Shown: one piece after another, positions 26,279-33,207 of the stretch | How the letters are laid out: each line of letters opens with the position of its first letter | Position numbering within the stretch: position 1 is the stretch's first letter | Source: Candidatus Jorgensenbacteria bacterium | Lineage (GTDB): Bacteria; Patescibacteriota; Minisyncoccia; UBA6257; GWB1-50-10 | Reading direction: 5' to 3' | Assembly (NCBI GenBank): GCA_030648515.1 | Contig: JAUSHK010000005.1 | Location: forward strand, 226,895-278,130 | DNA length: 51,236 nucleotides | Program-made: the position numbers and the translations under genes | Notes under the pieces: generated by a model | Databases searched by the model: none | Told to the model about the DNA's origin: nothing | The model's input: only the letters and a program-made list of their open reading frames with translations

Positions 26279-26449
26279 TTATTGGTATTTTTTTGCTTGT
26301 CCAATAATCAAGGCGGCTCTCGCGTTACCTCTCTTGCCTACCTGCATTGGACCCGGAACTCCTCCGCAACTACGGAGACAACAGCCTGATTCCACCGGTT
26401 CTGGACTTGATCCCTTGATGGTTACCGCTGGTTTTTCGTAGGTTTTCAT
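26279..26449 (-). CDS. Putative radical-SAM RiPP precursor peptide (56 residues)
   Basis: The small gene encodes a peptide starting MKTYEKPAVTIKGSS, the YEKP-x-V type leader common in RRE-dependent RiPP precursors. A Cys-rich segment SGCCLRSCGGVPGP (Cys23, 24 and 28) and a basic/Ala-rich tail (GKRGNARAALIIGQAKKYQ) follow. A perfect Shine-Dalgarno AAGGAGG lies 7-8 nt before the ATG, and a sigma70-type promoter lies further upstream. The radical SAM/PqqD protein follows on the same strand after a terminator. Size, leader motif, Cys cluster, strong ribosome site and neighbour all fit a RiPP precursor; no family match is recognised. The core boundary and modification are unknown. Confidence 0.8.
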   Translation of the reverse strand: MKTYEKPAVTIKGSSPEPVESGCCLRSCGGVPGPMQVGKRGNARAALIIGQAKKYQ

Positions 26450-26509
26450 GGTTCTCACCTCCTTACCTACCGTTATGGTTTCTATATTGTTTTGAAGTAT
26501 CTGGCCTAA

Positions 26510-26537
26510 ATACTAACAGAACCGTGGGATTTGTAAA
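26510..26537 (-). promoter_or_regulatory. Promoter of the RiPP precursor operon
   Basis: TTTACA (plus 26532-26537) and an extended -10, TGT-TAGTAT (hexamer plus 26510-26515), are separated by 16 bp on the minus strand. The predicted start is near 26503, giving a leader of about 50 nt with AAGGAGG. Confidence 0.6.
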
Positions 26538-26569
26538 GAACGCGTTCTTCTGTAAGAACTTGCGTTTTT
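26536..26569. promoter_or_regulatory. Palindromic operator candidate with alternative hairpin
   Basis: AAGAACGCGTTCTT (26536-26549) is a perfect 14-bp palindrome abutting the -35 box of the precursor promoter. A third arm, AAGAAC at 26554-26559, can pair instead with GTTCTT (26544-26549); with GCGTT at 26562-26566 this makes a stem followed by TTT on the plus strand. It may be a repressor site between the divergent genes, or an attenuator if a plus-strand start exists upstream of it. Confidence 0.5.
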
Positions 26570-26589
26570 CCTTCTCGTATTGCAGAATA

Positions 26590-26618
26590 TTGACAGTAAA
26601 TTGCAAAAGGAATCTAAT
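26590..26618 (+). promoter_or_regulatory. Promoter of the ABC-F gene
   Basis: TTGACA (26590-26595), a 17-bp spacer and TCTAAT (26613-26618) form a near-consensus sigma70 promoter. The start would be near 26625, leaving a very short leader; an AGAGGA Shine-Dalgarno sits at 26621-26626, so the transcript start may be slightly earlier. Confidence 0.75.
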
Positions 26619-26633
26619 TAAGAGGAAACGCAT

Positions 26634-28229
26634 ATGATTCAAATTCGTAATGTCAGTAAAAGCTACGGGCCTCGGACTCTCTTTGAGCGACTCACGGTCT
26701 CAATTGATCGCGGGCAAAAGTTTGCATTAGTGGGTCCGAACGGCTCTGGTAAATCAACTCTCTTAAAAATTCTCTCTGGTACGGAAGTGCCGGACGAGGG
26801 TCAAGTAACGTACGGGGACAGTGACTGTGTAGGCTACCTCCCTCAAGAAATTGCCATTGAGTCAAATCAGTCAATTCTCAACTACGTGTCGGAATACGTT
26901 GAACATCGAAAAGGGCCAGGCACTTTTTTGCCGGTAAAGCATCGCATGCTTGCGATGATGGATACCTGCAAATTAAGCGCACTTTCAACGGATCGTTCTG
27001 TCACGTCGTTGAGCGGCGGAGAAAAAACAAAGATTGCTCTCATTGCCGTCCTATTAGCCGAACCAAACTTCCTTGTGCTTGATGAACCGACTAATAACAT
27101 CGATCTCCCGACGCTTCTGTGGATTGAGGCATATTTGCGGCAAACCGATGCTGGGGCAATAGTGGTATCTCACGACCGGAGATTTCTTGAGCGCGTGACA
27201 AATCGTGTGATGGAAATTGACCCGCACACCACGTCTGTAACGATACGTCGTGGAACTTTTACCGACTATCTCCATGACCGAGAAAAAGAACGGGTGCGTC
27301 TTCTGCAGATGTATGAGGAGCAACGAGTGGAGGTCAAGCGACTTACTGAACAAGCGGTCCGTCTGCGCGCCGCGGGGGAACAAGGATCTCAATGGGTTGG
27401 CAGTGACAACGACAAGTTTCTTCGGGGATTCAAACGAGATCGTGCCTCAAAGTCGGGGAAAAAAGCGAAAGTGATTGAAAAGCGTATTGAGCAGATGGAA
27501 CACATTGAACGTCCATTGGAAAACAAGGAACTGCAGTTCCGGCTCCGCCCAGACATTACCAAAGGATCCGGAGATATCACACTTGAACATGCGATTACTA
27601 AGTATCCCTCTGGATTTTCGTGTGGGCCGATATCATTTTCCATTCCCTACGGGTCTCGAATTGTGCTTATGGGCGCGAACGGTGCGGGAAAAAGTACGCT
27701 TCTTAAAATGATTTCTGGAGAGATTCAGCCAGCGTCAGGCATTATATACCGCGGACAGGGAATACGTTTCGGCAATTTCTCACAGGGGCACAAAACGCTT
27801 AATTTGAAACAAACCCCGCTTCAGTTGATTCAGGAAAAAGCCACGGTGCGCGAGCAAGACGCCTATGCTGTTTTGTCTTTGTACGGAATCAAAGCAGAGA
27901 AGACGGATCAACTAATTGGTTTACTAAGCCCCGGGGAGCGAGCACGAATACTTCTTGCGCTGTTCTCTGCGCTTTCGGCAAATGTTCTTTTACTTGACGA
28001 ACCAACTAATCATCTTGACATCGAAGCGCAGGAGGCGCTTGAAACGGCGTTGAGGAATTTTACAGGGACACTTGCGTTGGTTTCCCACGATCGGCTTTTC
28101 ATTGACCGGATTGGCGTAGCCGATATATATGTGATGGAAAATGGCAAACTAGGAAGGAAAGAAAATCTCCATGCATATATGTCTCAAGTTGAACGGATTT
28201 CACAAAAAATGTTACGAGTACTTGTATGA
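26634..28229 (+). CDS. ABC-F family ATPase (ribosome-associated, possible self-resistance)
   Basis: This 531-residue protein has two ABC cassettes and no membrane segments. The first has Walker A GPNGSGKST, signature LSGGEKTKIAL and Walker B LVLDEPTNNIDL. The second has GANGAGKST, a divergent signature LSPGERARILL and LLLDEPTNHLDIE. A charged linker of about 80-100 residues (REKERVRLLQMYEEQRVEVKR) joins them. ABC-F proteins bind the ribosomal E site; some are housekeeping translation factors and some displace antibiotics. Position divergent from a RiPP precursor/maturase pair suggests protection against its product, but a housekeeping EttA/Uup-like role cannot be excluded. Confidence 0.92.
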   Translation: MIQIRNVSKSYGPRTLFERLTVSIDRGQKFALVGPNGSGKSTLLKILSGTEVPDEGQVTYGDSDCVGYLPQEIAIESNQSILNYVSEYVEHRKGPGTFLPVKHRMLAMMDTCKLSALSTDRSVTSLSGGEKTKIALIAVLLAEPNFLVLDEPTNNIDLPTLLWIEAYLRQTDAGAIVVSHDRRFLERVTNRVMEIDPHTTSVTIRRGTFTDYLHDREKERVRLLQMYEEQRVEVKRLTEQAVRLRAAGEQGSQWVGSDNDKFLRGFKRDRASKSGKKAKVIEKRIEQMEHIERPLENKELQFRLRPDITKGSGDITLEHAITKYPSGFSCGPISFSIPYGSRIVLMGANGAGKSTLLKMISGEIQPASGIIYRGQGIRFGNFSQGHKTLNLKQTPLQLIQEKATVREQDAYAVLSLYGIKAEKTDQLIGLLSPGERARILLALFSALSANVLLLDEPTNHLDIEAQEALETALRNFTGTLALVSHDRLFIDRIGVADIYVMENGKLGRKENLHAYMSQVERISQKMLRVLV

Positions 28230-28231
28230 TT

Positions 28232-28265
28232 ACGACTGGCCCTTTCTAAAGCCAGTCGTTTTTAT
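28232..28265 (+). terminator. Intrinsic terminator of the ABC-F gene
   Basis: A 9-bp perfect stem (ACGACTGGC with GCCAGTCGT, 28232-28240 and 28251-28259) and a 10-nt loop is followed by TTTTT. Confidence 0.9.
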
Positions 28266-28311
28266 AATAAAAATATTAACCGACAGTATTTCCTACAAAA
28301 TCTAGATTTCT

Positions 28312-28360
28312 AAAATGATCTCCTCCTTGCACTCGCGTGCGGGGTTTTCTGGTAAAGTAA
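28312..28360. repeat. Right copy of the degenerate hairpin repeat flanking the RiPP/ABC-F locus
   Basis: In direct orientation to 24870-24925, it shares AAAATGA, CTCCT, GCACT, GTGCGGGG and AAAG.AA. Together the copies bracket the 3.3-kb maturase-precursor-ABC-F unit. The rest of the 459-bp gap to the next gene holds no credible ORF. Confidence 0.4.
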
Positions 28361-28485
28361 AAACCAATAAAAATGGTTTAGTAGTCTAACATCATCCCAG
28401 TAAGCGGGTGGATTAACGTTTAAGTAGCGTCTCGGAAAGCCGATTATTGTATGTGATATCAGCTAGTTTTTTTACCTATTTACAC

Positions 28486-28515
28486 GGCTAGTGCTTCACA
28501 AATCCCCATAAAACC
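28486..28515 (+). repeat. Left inverted repeat of a 1.5-kb cassette
   Basis: GGCTA, six variable bases and CACAAATCCCCATAAAACC (28497-28515) recur in inverted orientation at 29995-30024. The 19-bp inner part is identical. It flanks the T9SS-tail gene with its promoter and terminator. Confidence 0.85.
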
Positions 28516-28598
28516 CTCATTCCCCCCCCTTATGATGAGCTTGTCGAATGGCCTACCACAACAGCAGTATTGCCACGTTCTAACAGCGATTTTTGGAC

Positions 28599-28627
28599 TT
28601 GCTTTTTTCGGAGAAGTATGGTAGAAT
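28599..28627 (+). promoter_or_regulatory. Promoter of the T9SS-tail gene
   Basis: TTGCTT (28599-28604), a 17-bp spacer and TAGAAT (28622-28627) form a plausible promoter. A leader of about 55 nt follows, with GGAAGG before the ATG at 28689. Confidence 0.6.
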
Positions 28628-28688
28628 GGCTTTAGATTAATTAAGAATTAAATAAATTCAGAACTTACATAGAAAAGGAAGGTTAGAA

Positions 28689-29933
28689 ATGAGAAAATCC
28701 TTAGCACTTTTGATTGTTGTAGCGTTGCTTGGATTTGCGGCGCCTTCCAAGGCGCAGATCCAAACCGATCCAGTCAATGGATGGTATCCGGATTCAGTAT
28801 CGTCTGGCGTAACCAAGTTTTACCAAAGGTTCGTCAAGAACGATAACCCATTCTCAAATGATTTAGGAAAGGGTTCCCAGCTTTTTGGGGTAGCGATGAA
28901 AGCGGGAAAGAAAATTTTGATGAAAAAGGATTTAGAGAGAGAACAAGATTTACCGGCAAAGGGATTAACACTAAAGCTTGACTTTAATTACGTTACACTT
29001 AAACCGGACAGTACACCCTTTGGATTTAATTTCTTTTTTTCTCATGGTGATACTGTAATCTATTCTTTTGGACACGAGGTCGAGCAACGTGTGGCAAGTG
29101 AGTGGGGTCGTATTACTTCTTCCGTAACCTATCTAAATGACTATGGCTACGGTATCCAAAAAATCGATGCAATTGGATTTGAATTTTACGCGCGCGGTAA
29201 AGATATTGAGTTAGCGGAAATCATGCTCGATAATCTGATTCTCATCCAGGACAGCTCCGTAGTTGTCTTGGACAACTTCGACGGCGACGCGGGTATTGCG
29301 AAAGCATCATTCTCAATGCCCGAAGGAACATACGATTTCGGTGTTGTGAAATTCGGAGAAAAAAAGACAGTAATTCTACGCGCCAGAAATGACACAACGG
29401 ATAGGGCCGGAGGAACCGCCTATGTTACTGGAACCCAAAGCAGGGATCCGCGGATTACAGTAACTCCTGACACAGCAATCATTAGTCCTGGAAATTATAA
29501 GGACTTCAGAGTTACCTACGCTCCTATAGCTGGGATGGGACCAGGGCCTTGGTACATCGTTTTCAATCTTGAAAATTGCGTCACATCAGCTGAGTCAGTG
29601 TCAGTCACCGCCGATATCTCAACGGGCATTGACGACGAAACTGGCGATACCCCAGGAGTTTACTCATTGGGCAAGAACTATCCGAACCCTTTCAACCCAA
29701 CGACAAACATGAAGTTCACTATTCCCAAAGCTGGGATGGTGGAGTTCACAATCTACAGCATCCTTGGACAAAAGGTTAGGACACTTATCAGAGAACCGAT
29801 GAGTGTCGGTGTTCATGAAATCGCATTTGATGGACGCAACGACTCAGGCGAGAAACTTGCCTCCGGCGTTTATATCTATCAAATCGAGTCAGAAAATTTT
29901 ATCAAAGCCAGAAAAATGGCCATGATGAAATAG
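28689..29933 (+). CDS. Secreted protein with a type IX secretion C-terminal sorting domain
   Basis: This 414-residue protein has a signal peptide (about 1-22), a beta-rich N-terminal domain without recognised family (about 25-205), an ASH/HYDIN-like domain (about 213-305; DFGVVKFGEKKTVILRARN, SPGNYKDFRVTYAP) and a classic type A T9SS sorting tail (325-414). The tail has NYPNPFNPTT, IYSILGQKVRTL, SGEKLASGVYIYQI and ARKMAMMK. Such tails belong to Bacteroidota, Ignavibacteria and related FCB phyla, which have the type IX apparatus; none is visible here and CPR bacteria are not known to have it. With the flanking inverted repeats, recent transfer (or an assembly chimera) is the simplest reading. 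Confidence 0.85.
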   Translation: MRKSLALLIVVALLGFAAPSKAQIQTDPVNGWYPDSVSSGVTKFYQRFVKNDNPFSNDLGKGSQLFGVAMKAGKKILMKKDLEREQDLPAKGLTLKLDFNYVTLKPDSTPFGFNFFFSHGDTVIYSFGHEVEQRVASEWGRITSSVTYLNDYGYGIQKIDAIGFEFYARGKDIELAEIMLDNLILIQDSSVVVLDNFDGDAGIAKASFSMPEGTYDFGVVKFGEKKTVILRARNDTTDRAGGTAYVTGTQSRDPRITVTPDTAIISPGNYKDFRVTYAPIAGMGPGPWYIVFNLENCVTSAESVSVTADISTGIDDETGDTPGVYSLGKNYPNPFNPTTNMKFTIPKAGMVEFTIYSILGQKVRTLIREPMSVGVHEIAFDGRNDSGEKLASGVYIYQIESENFIKARKMAMMK

Positions 29934-29940
29934 TTCTTTT

Positions 29941-29985
29941 AATAATCAAAAGCCCTATGCTATGCATAGGGCTTGATTATTTTCA
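29941..29985 (+). terminator. Intrinsic terminator of the T9SS-tail gene
   Basis: A long stem (29941-29960 with 29964-29981, two extra bases on the left arm) is followed by TTTC. It lies 8 bp after the stop and inside the inverted repeats. Confidence 0.85.
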
Positions 29986-29994
29986 AAAAACGCC

Positions 29995-30024
29995 GGTTTT
30001 ATGGGGATTTGTGCTGTGTTAGCC
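29995..30024 (-). repeat. Right inverted repeat of the 1.5-kb cassette
   Basis: GGTTTTATGGGGATTTGTG (29995-30013) is the exact reverse complement of 28497-28515, followed after six bases by TAGCC (30020-30024). No transposase lies between the repeats and no clear target duplication flanks them. Confidence 0.85.
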
Positions 30025-30046
30025 TGCAAAATAGACAAAAAAGACT

Positions 30047-30076
30047 AGCCAATATACGTACCGTATATTGGCTTTT
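30047..30076 (+). terminator. 12-bp hairpin, terminator-like
   Basis: AGCCAATATACG (30047-30058) and CGTATATTGGCT (30062-30073) form a perfect stem with a 3-nt loop followed by TTT. It lies just outside the right inverted repeat. Confidence 0.5.
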
Positions 30077-30090
30077 GAGACACTGTTCAA

Positions 30091-30121
30091 AAATAAGGGG
30101 GGCTATTAAATAACAGCCCCC
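30091..30121 (-). terminator. Intrinsic terminator of the GreA-like gene
   Basis: A stem of G/C runs (30098-30104 with 30115-30121) and a 10-nt loop is followed on the minus strand by CTTATTTTT. It lies 18 bp after the stop at 30139. Confidence 0.8.
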
Positions 30122-30138
30122 TGAGTTAAATTAGTGTT

Positions 30139-30603
30139 TTACTCGAGATTTCTGATGATATAAGTACGTCCATTAATTGAGACTTCCTCATTTTCTTTTT
30201 TGCCAACGCAGGCACGAGCGAGAGGAGCAGCTGCGGTAATTGTTGTAACCGAAGAATCTCCAACTTGCACAGTTTCTCCGCCGCCTTTCGGAATGACAAA
30301 ATATAAGGTCCTTTTAGATGAGCTTTTCTCTTCGAGCTCTACGAGTGATCCGACTTGCACAGCTGAACTTTGACACACAGGCGTGTTACGGATGGAAACC
30401 AATGCTTCGTTTGCCTCCCGTGTCTGTTTTTCAAGTGAGAGCGCAAGTTCACTGAGTTGGAATTTTGACGTATCCGAATGGCTAATGTTACTTCCCGGAG
30501 CACCGCAGGCACTGTCTCTGGTTTCCTCAAGTGTTTTTGTTAGATTTTTTTCCTTTTCTAAAAAAAGTTTCTCAAGGACTGAAACTATTTCTTCTTTTTT
30601 CAC
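30139..30603 (-). CDS. GreA/GreB-family transcription factor-like protein
   Basis: This 154-residue protein has a helical N-terminal half (EKLFLEKEKNLTKTLEETRD, SELALSLEKQTREANEAL) and a GreA/GreB C-terminal FKBP-like domain (VGSLVELEE, TLYFVIPKGGG, ITAAAPLARACVGKKENEEV). Gre factors rescue backtracked RNA polymerase. The N-terminal half does not read like canonical GreA and resembles GreA-like proteins common in Bacteroidota, in line with the neighbouring T9SS-tail gene. The start is a GTG, fixed by AAGGAGG six bases upstream. Confidence 0.8.
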   Translation of the reverse strand: MKKEEIVSVLEKLFLEKEKNLTKTLEETRDSACGAPGSNISHSDTSKFQLSELALSLEKQTREANEALVSIRNTPVCQSSAVQVGSLVELEEKSSSKRTLYFVIPKGGGETVQVGDSSVTTITAAAPLARACVGKKENEEVSINGRTYIIRNLE

Positions 30604-30721
30604 AACAAACCTCCTTATTTAACTAAGGCGACTGTTATTGGCTAATGAAAATTAATATCTTACTACTACTAGTAAAACACAGTATTGGTAAGAAAGCAAC
30701 CGCTTATCTGTATTTGCACTA

Positions 30722-30750
30722 TTGACAAATTATTAAAATTGTCCGATTAT
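30722..30750 (+). promoter_or_regulatory. Promoter of the U32-like gene
   Basis: TTGACA (30722-30727), a 17-bp spacer and GATTAT (30745-30750); the -10 is weak. A leader of about 60 nt carries GGGAGG before the ATG at 30818. Confidence 0.5.
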
Positions 30751-30817
30751 TCTACGAGCACAGGTGTGCCCATTAGATTGGGATACTTTAACATTTTAAC
30801 TATATAAGGGAGGTAAA

Positions 30818-31957
30818 ATGGAACAGACGGCTAAAAGAATTCTGAATAGGTCCTCCTTGAGTATCCCTTGCCACTGGGATAAGGAAGTGATGGATCGGAT
30901 TGTAAACATCAAGGCAGTAAATGGCATTAAGGTGATGGAGGTTTACGGCGTTCTTGCTGAGGGTGGGCCAGTTGGTCATGGCAGATCCAGAAACTCAGTT
31001 GTAAATATTGAAATGGATGACGCCTTAAAATTCAGAGCTTACTTGAAAAACCTGGGGTTAAGGTTTGTTTATCTCTTAAATGCTCCGTTTAAATTCGATG
31101 GAAGTGCGGAACAAAAAAAGCAACTCAATAGTTACCTTGAGTGGATCTTGGGAAGTCTTCGCCCTGACGCATTAACACTTACCTCGCATGAATTAATGAG
31201 ATATGTTAGGGTGCTGGACAAAAAAATTCCGCTCTATATCTCGACTATAGCCGGGATTAAATCTTGGAAAGATTTGGAGGAATTCCTTGATATCTCCCCG
31301 AGTAGGGTTATTCCTCATCATGACGTTGGGAAAGACTGGAAAGTTTTTATGAAACTTAGCAAATTTTGTAAAAAGGAGGGTGTAGAGATTGAACTAATGG
31401 CCACTGAGAGTTGTCTCTTTAGATGTTCTAGAAGGGATGCCCACTACAAGTATTTATCACAGGGTAGCAGGGATGTATCATTCCACGTAGTTTGCAATAG
31501 TAGAAAATTAATTCATCCAAGGGAATTTCTTTTAGCTGGTGGGGTAATCAGACCTGAGGATGTCTGCATCTACGAGGATGCTGGTGTGACATGCTTTAAA
31601 ATAACGGGTCGTTCAAAACCGTCTAACTGGCTTCCTGAGGTGGTTAATGCTTATCAGAACAGAGGGTATAACGGTAACCTTATACGACTGCTCGGAATTG
31701 ATCCATCTCTTTGTGCTGAGAATTGGATATATATTAGCAATGCCGCGCTCAACGGATTTCTTGGTGGGTTTATTAATAAAAAAACACGCCGCGAGATGAT
31801 CCGTTACTCCGAAACATGGATTGCTATGTTATACAACAATGGGCAATTTAAATTGTTCGATGGATCTCAGTATAAGCAAAGAAATGGATCGCTTGTTTTG
31901 TCTGACGATGGCGGAAAACAGGCAAAATTAATCATTTCCCGCGAATCGGAAAAATAA
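30818..31957 (+). CDS. Peptidase U32-family-like protein
   Basis: This 379-residue protein reads like the U32 family (TIM-barrel proteins including RlhA, TrhP and UbiU/UbiV). It has YISTIAGIKSW, the central Cys motif TESCLFRCSRRDAHYKY and YEDAGVTCFKITGRSKPSNWL. Cys residues in the CLFRC motif and at VVCN and VTC could ligate an Fe-S cluster, as in the hydroxylation-linked U32 members. No partner is adjacent, so substrate is unknown. It has a strong Shine-Dalgarno (GGGAGG), is monocistronic and ends at an intrinsic terminator. Confidence 0.8.
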   Translation: MEQTAKRILNRSSLSIPCHWDKEVMDRIVNIKAVNGIKVMEVYGVLAEGGPVGHGRSRNSVVNIEMDDALKFRAYLKNLGLRFVYLLNAPFKFDGSAEQKKQLNSYLEWILGSLRPDALTLTSHELMRYVRVLDKKIPLYISTIAGIKSWKDLEEFLDISPSRVIPHHDVGKDWKVFMKLSKFCKKEGVEIELMATESCLFRCSRRDAHYKYLSQGSRDVSFHVVCNSRKLIHPREFLLAGGVIRPEDVCIYEDAGVTCFKITGRSKPSNWLPEVVNAYQNRGYNGNLIRLLGIDPSLCAENWIYISNAALNGFLGGFINKKTRREMIRYSETWIAMLYNNGQFKLFDGSQYKQRNGSLVLSDDGGKQAKLIISRESEK

Positions 31958-31986
31958 AAATTGATGTTTTTATCTTTTTAAAATCT

Positions 31987-32020
31987 AAGCTCTGGACATT
32001 GTTTCAGAGCTTTATTTTTT
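31987..32020 (+). terminator. Intrinsic terminator of the U32-like gene
   Basis: An 8-bp stem (AAGCTCTG 31987-31994 with CAGAGCTT 32005-32012) is followed by TATTTTTT. Confidence 0.85.
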
Positions 32021-32024
32021 AGAC

Positions 32025-32053
32025 TTGTACTGAAAAATAAAATCTACTATGAT
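32025..32053 (+). promoter_or_regulatory. Promoter of the HAM1-like gene, leaderless spacing
   Basis: TTGTAC (32025-32030), a 17-bp spacer and TATGAT (32048-32053) end 7 nt before the ATG at 32061. The upstream in-frame ATG at 32049 lies inside the -10 box and is therefore not the start. Confidence 0.65.
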
Positions 32054-32060
32054 ATTTCGT

Positions 32061-32606
32061 ATGACAATCTATTTAGTTACTAAAAACCCCTTCAAATTAA
32101 GCGCGGCGAAATCTGTTTTTGATAAATACAATATTGAAATTGAGCCGCTCGGAAAGGAATATCCCGAGATACAATCGGATTCCAGTTTGGAAATTGCCCG
32201 ATCTGTGGCGCTTCAAGTAGCAAAGGATACTGGCAAGCCGGTTATTAGAGAAGATCATAGTTTCTTTATTAACTACTTAGGCATACCGGGTCCGTATATG
32301 TCTTATATTGATAAGAGAATATCGCCGGAGCGGCTCATAGAGCTACTTGATGGGATTGTTGATAGAAGCGCTTATTTTGAAGTTTCTACTGTATACGCTA
32401 ATCCTGACGGAACTACTATTGAGCACACGTTCAAGGTGCCTGCTGAAATTACTGATAAGGTAGTGGTTAAGGATGCTGGATGGGATGGATTAATAAGACT
32501 GTCACATGAAAAACGTGTTTTAGCCGAGGGCGCGGAAGAGGAAAGATATGAAATTTTTGGAGAGGGTTATAGAAAAATAGCGGAAACTCTTATAAAAAAT
32601 AAATAG
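32061..32606 (+). CDS. HAM1/RdgB-like non-canonical purine NTP pyrophosphatase
   Basis: This 181-residue protein belongs to the HAM1/Maf-like NTP pyrophosphatase fold that removes damaged or non-standard nucleoside triphosphates. It has the N-terminal VTKNPFKLSAAKSVF (T/S-x-N-x-x-K), EYPEIQSDS, REDHSFFINYLGIPGPYMSYI and a C-terminal basic patch. The usual T-D-D-S motif is changed to REDHSFF, and it is closer to archaeal/eukaryotic HAM1 proteins than to bacterial RdgB. It is convergent with the kinase/methyltransferase operon. Confidence 0.82.
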   Translation: MTIYLVTKNPFKLSAAKSVFDKYNIEIEPLGKEYPEIQSDSSLEIARSVALQVAKDTGKPVIREDHSFFINYLGIPGPYMSYIDKRISPERLIELLDGIVDRSAYFEVSTVYANPDGTTIEHTFKVPAEITDKVVVKDAGWDGLIRLSHEKRVLAEGAEEERYEIFGEGYRKIAETLIKNK

Positions 32607-32625
32607 CGAGTAGGCAAAACTAGTT

Positions 32626-33207
32626 TTACTGAGTAGGTAAGGCCAAAACAGCCAGTCCTTGTTGCAAAAGATCATCAATGGTTGTTTCTTCATTATTGTT
32701 TATTATGTAGTCCGCCGCGATTTTAAGTTTTTCGATACCAAGCGACCGATCTACAATAAGTAACTGACTAAATTCATTTTGACTAAGATTTTTATTTTCT
32801 TTATGGTTGTATCTTTTCCTTAGGATTTCGCGTGATTTAACATTAAGCCAAATTATAATGTGCTCCCATTCCGGGGCAATTTTTTTTAGATCATTAATGT
32901 TTTTTAAACTCCTCATGCCAATAACAAACACAAAGATTGGTTTCCCCACTTCTGTGATCGCTTTTGATATGCGGTTTTTTAGCAAACGCGTGAAATACAT
33001 TGGGTCTTCGTCTTCCTTTTTTCTAACATAGTCTGCGATATCTAGATTATTAAACGAAAAATCTCTATTAGTATAGTCAGCTCTTACCATTGCACCAGTT
33101 TCGACTATCGGCGCTTTAATCGCACGTAACAATTGATTCCCCAGCTCAGTTTTTCCACAGGCATGGTATCCCGTTAGATAGACTAATTTTAACTTTCCTG
33201 CGCTCAT
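32626..33207 (-). CDS. P-loop nucleotide kinase-like protein
   Basis: This 193-residue protein has an N-terminal Walker A GYHACGKTE (about 13-21) after a hydrophobic strand, a second hydrophobic strand KPIFVFVIGMRSL (about 94-106) and an LID-like basic region (RKRYNHKENK). It looks like the dephospho-CoA kinase / adenylate kinase-like AAA group. The substrate is not deducible. The ATG at 33207 overlaps the TGA of the upstream methyltransferase (ATGA), so it is the last gene of a five-gene operon. Confidence 0.75.
   Translation of the reverse strand: MSAGKLKLVYLTGYHACGKTELGNQLLRAIKAPIVETGAMVRADYTNRDFSFNNLDIADYVRKKEDEDPMYFTRLLKNRISKAITEVGKPIFVFVIGMRSLKNINDLKKIAPEWEHIIIWLNVKSREILRKRYNHKENKNLSQNEFSQLLIVDRSLGIEKLKIAADYIINNNEETTIDDLLQQGLAVLALPTQ

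Noticed and set aside
28266-28480. Structured RNA before the T9SS-tail gene
   Set aside because: Only small local hairpins are visible, no terminator or promoter arrangement supports an independent RNA.
28486-30024. Complete insertion sequence
   Set aside because: The inverted repeats enclose no transposase and no clear target duplication is seen, so it is called only a cassette.
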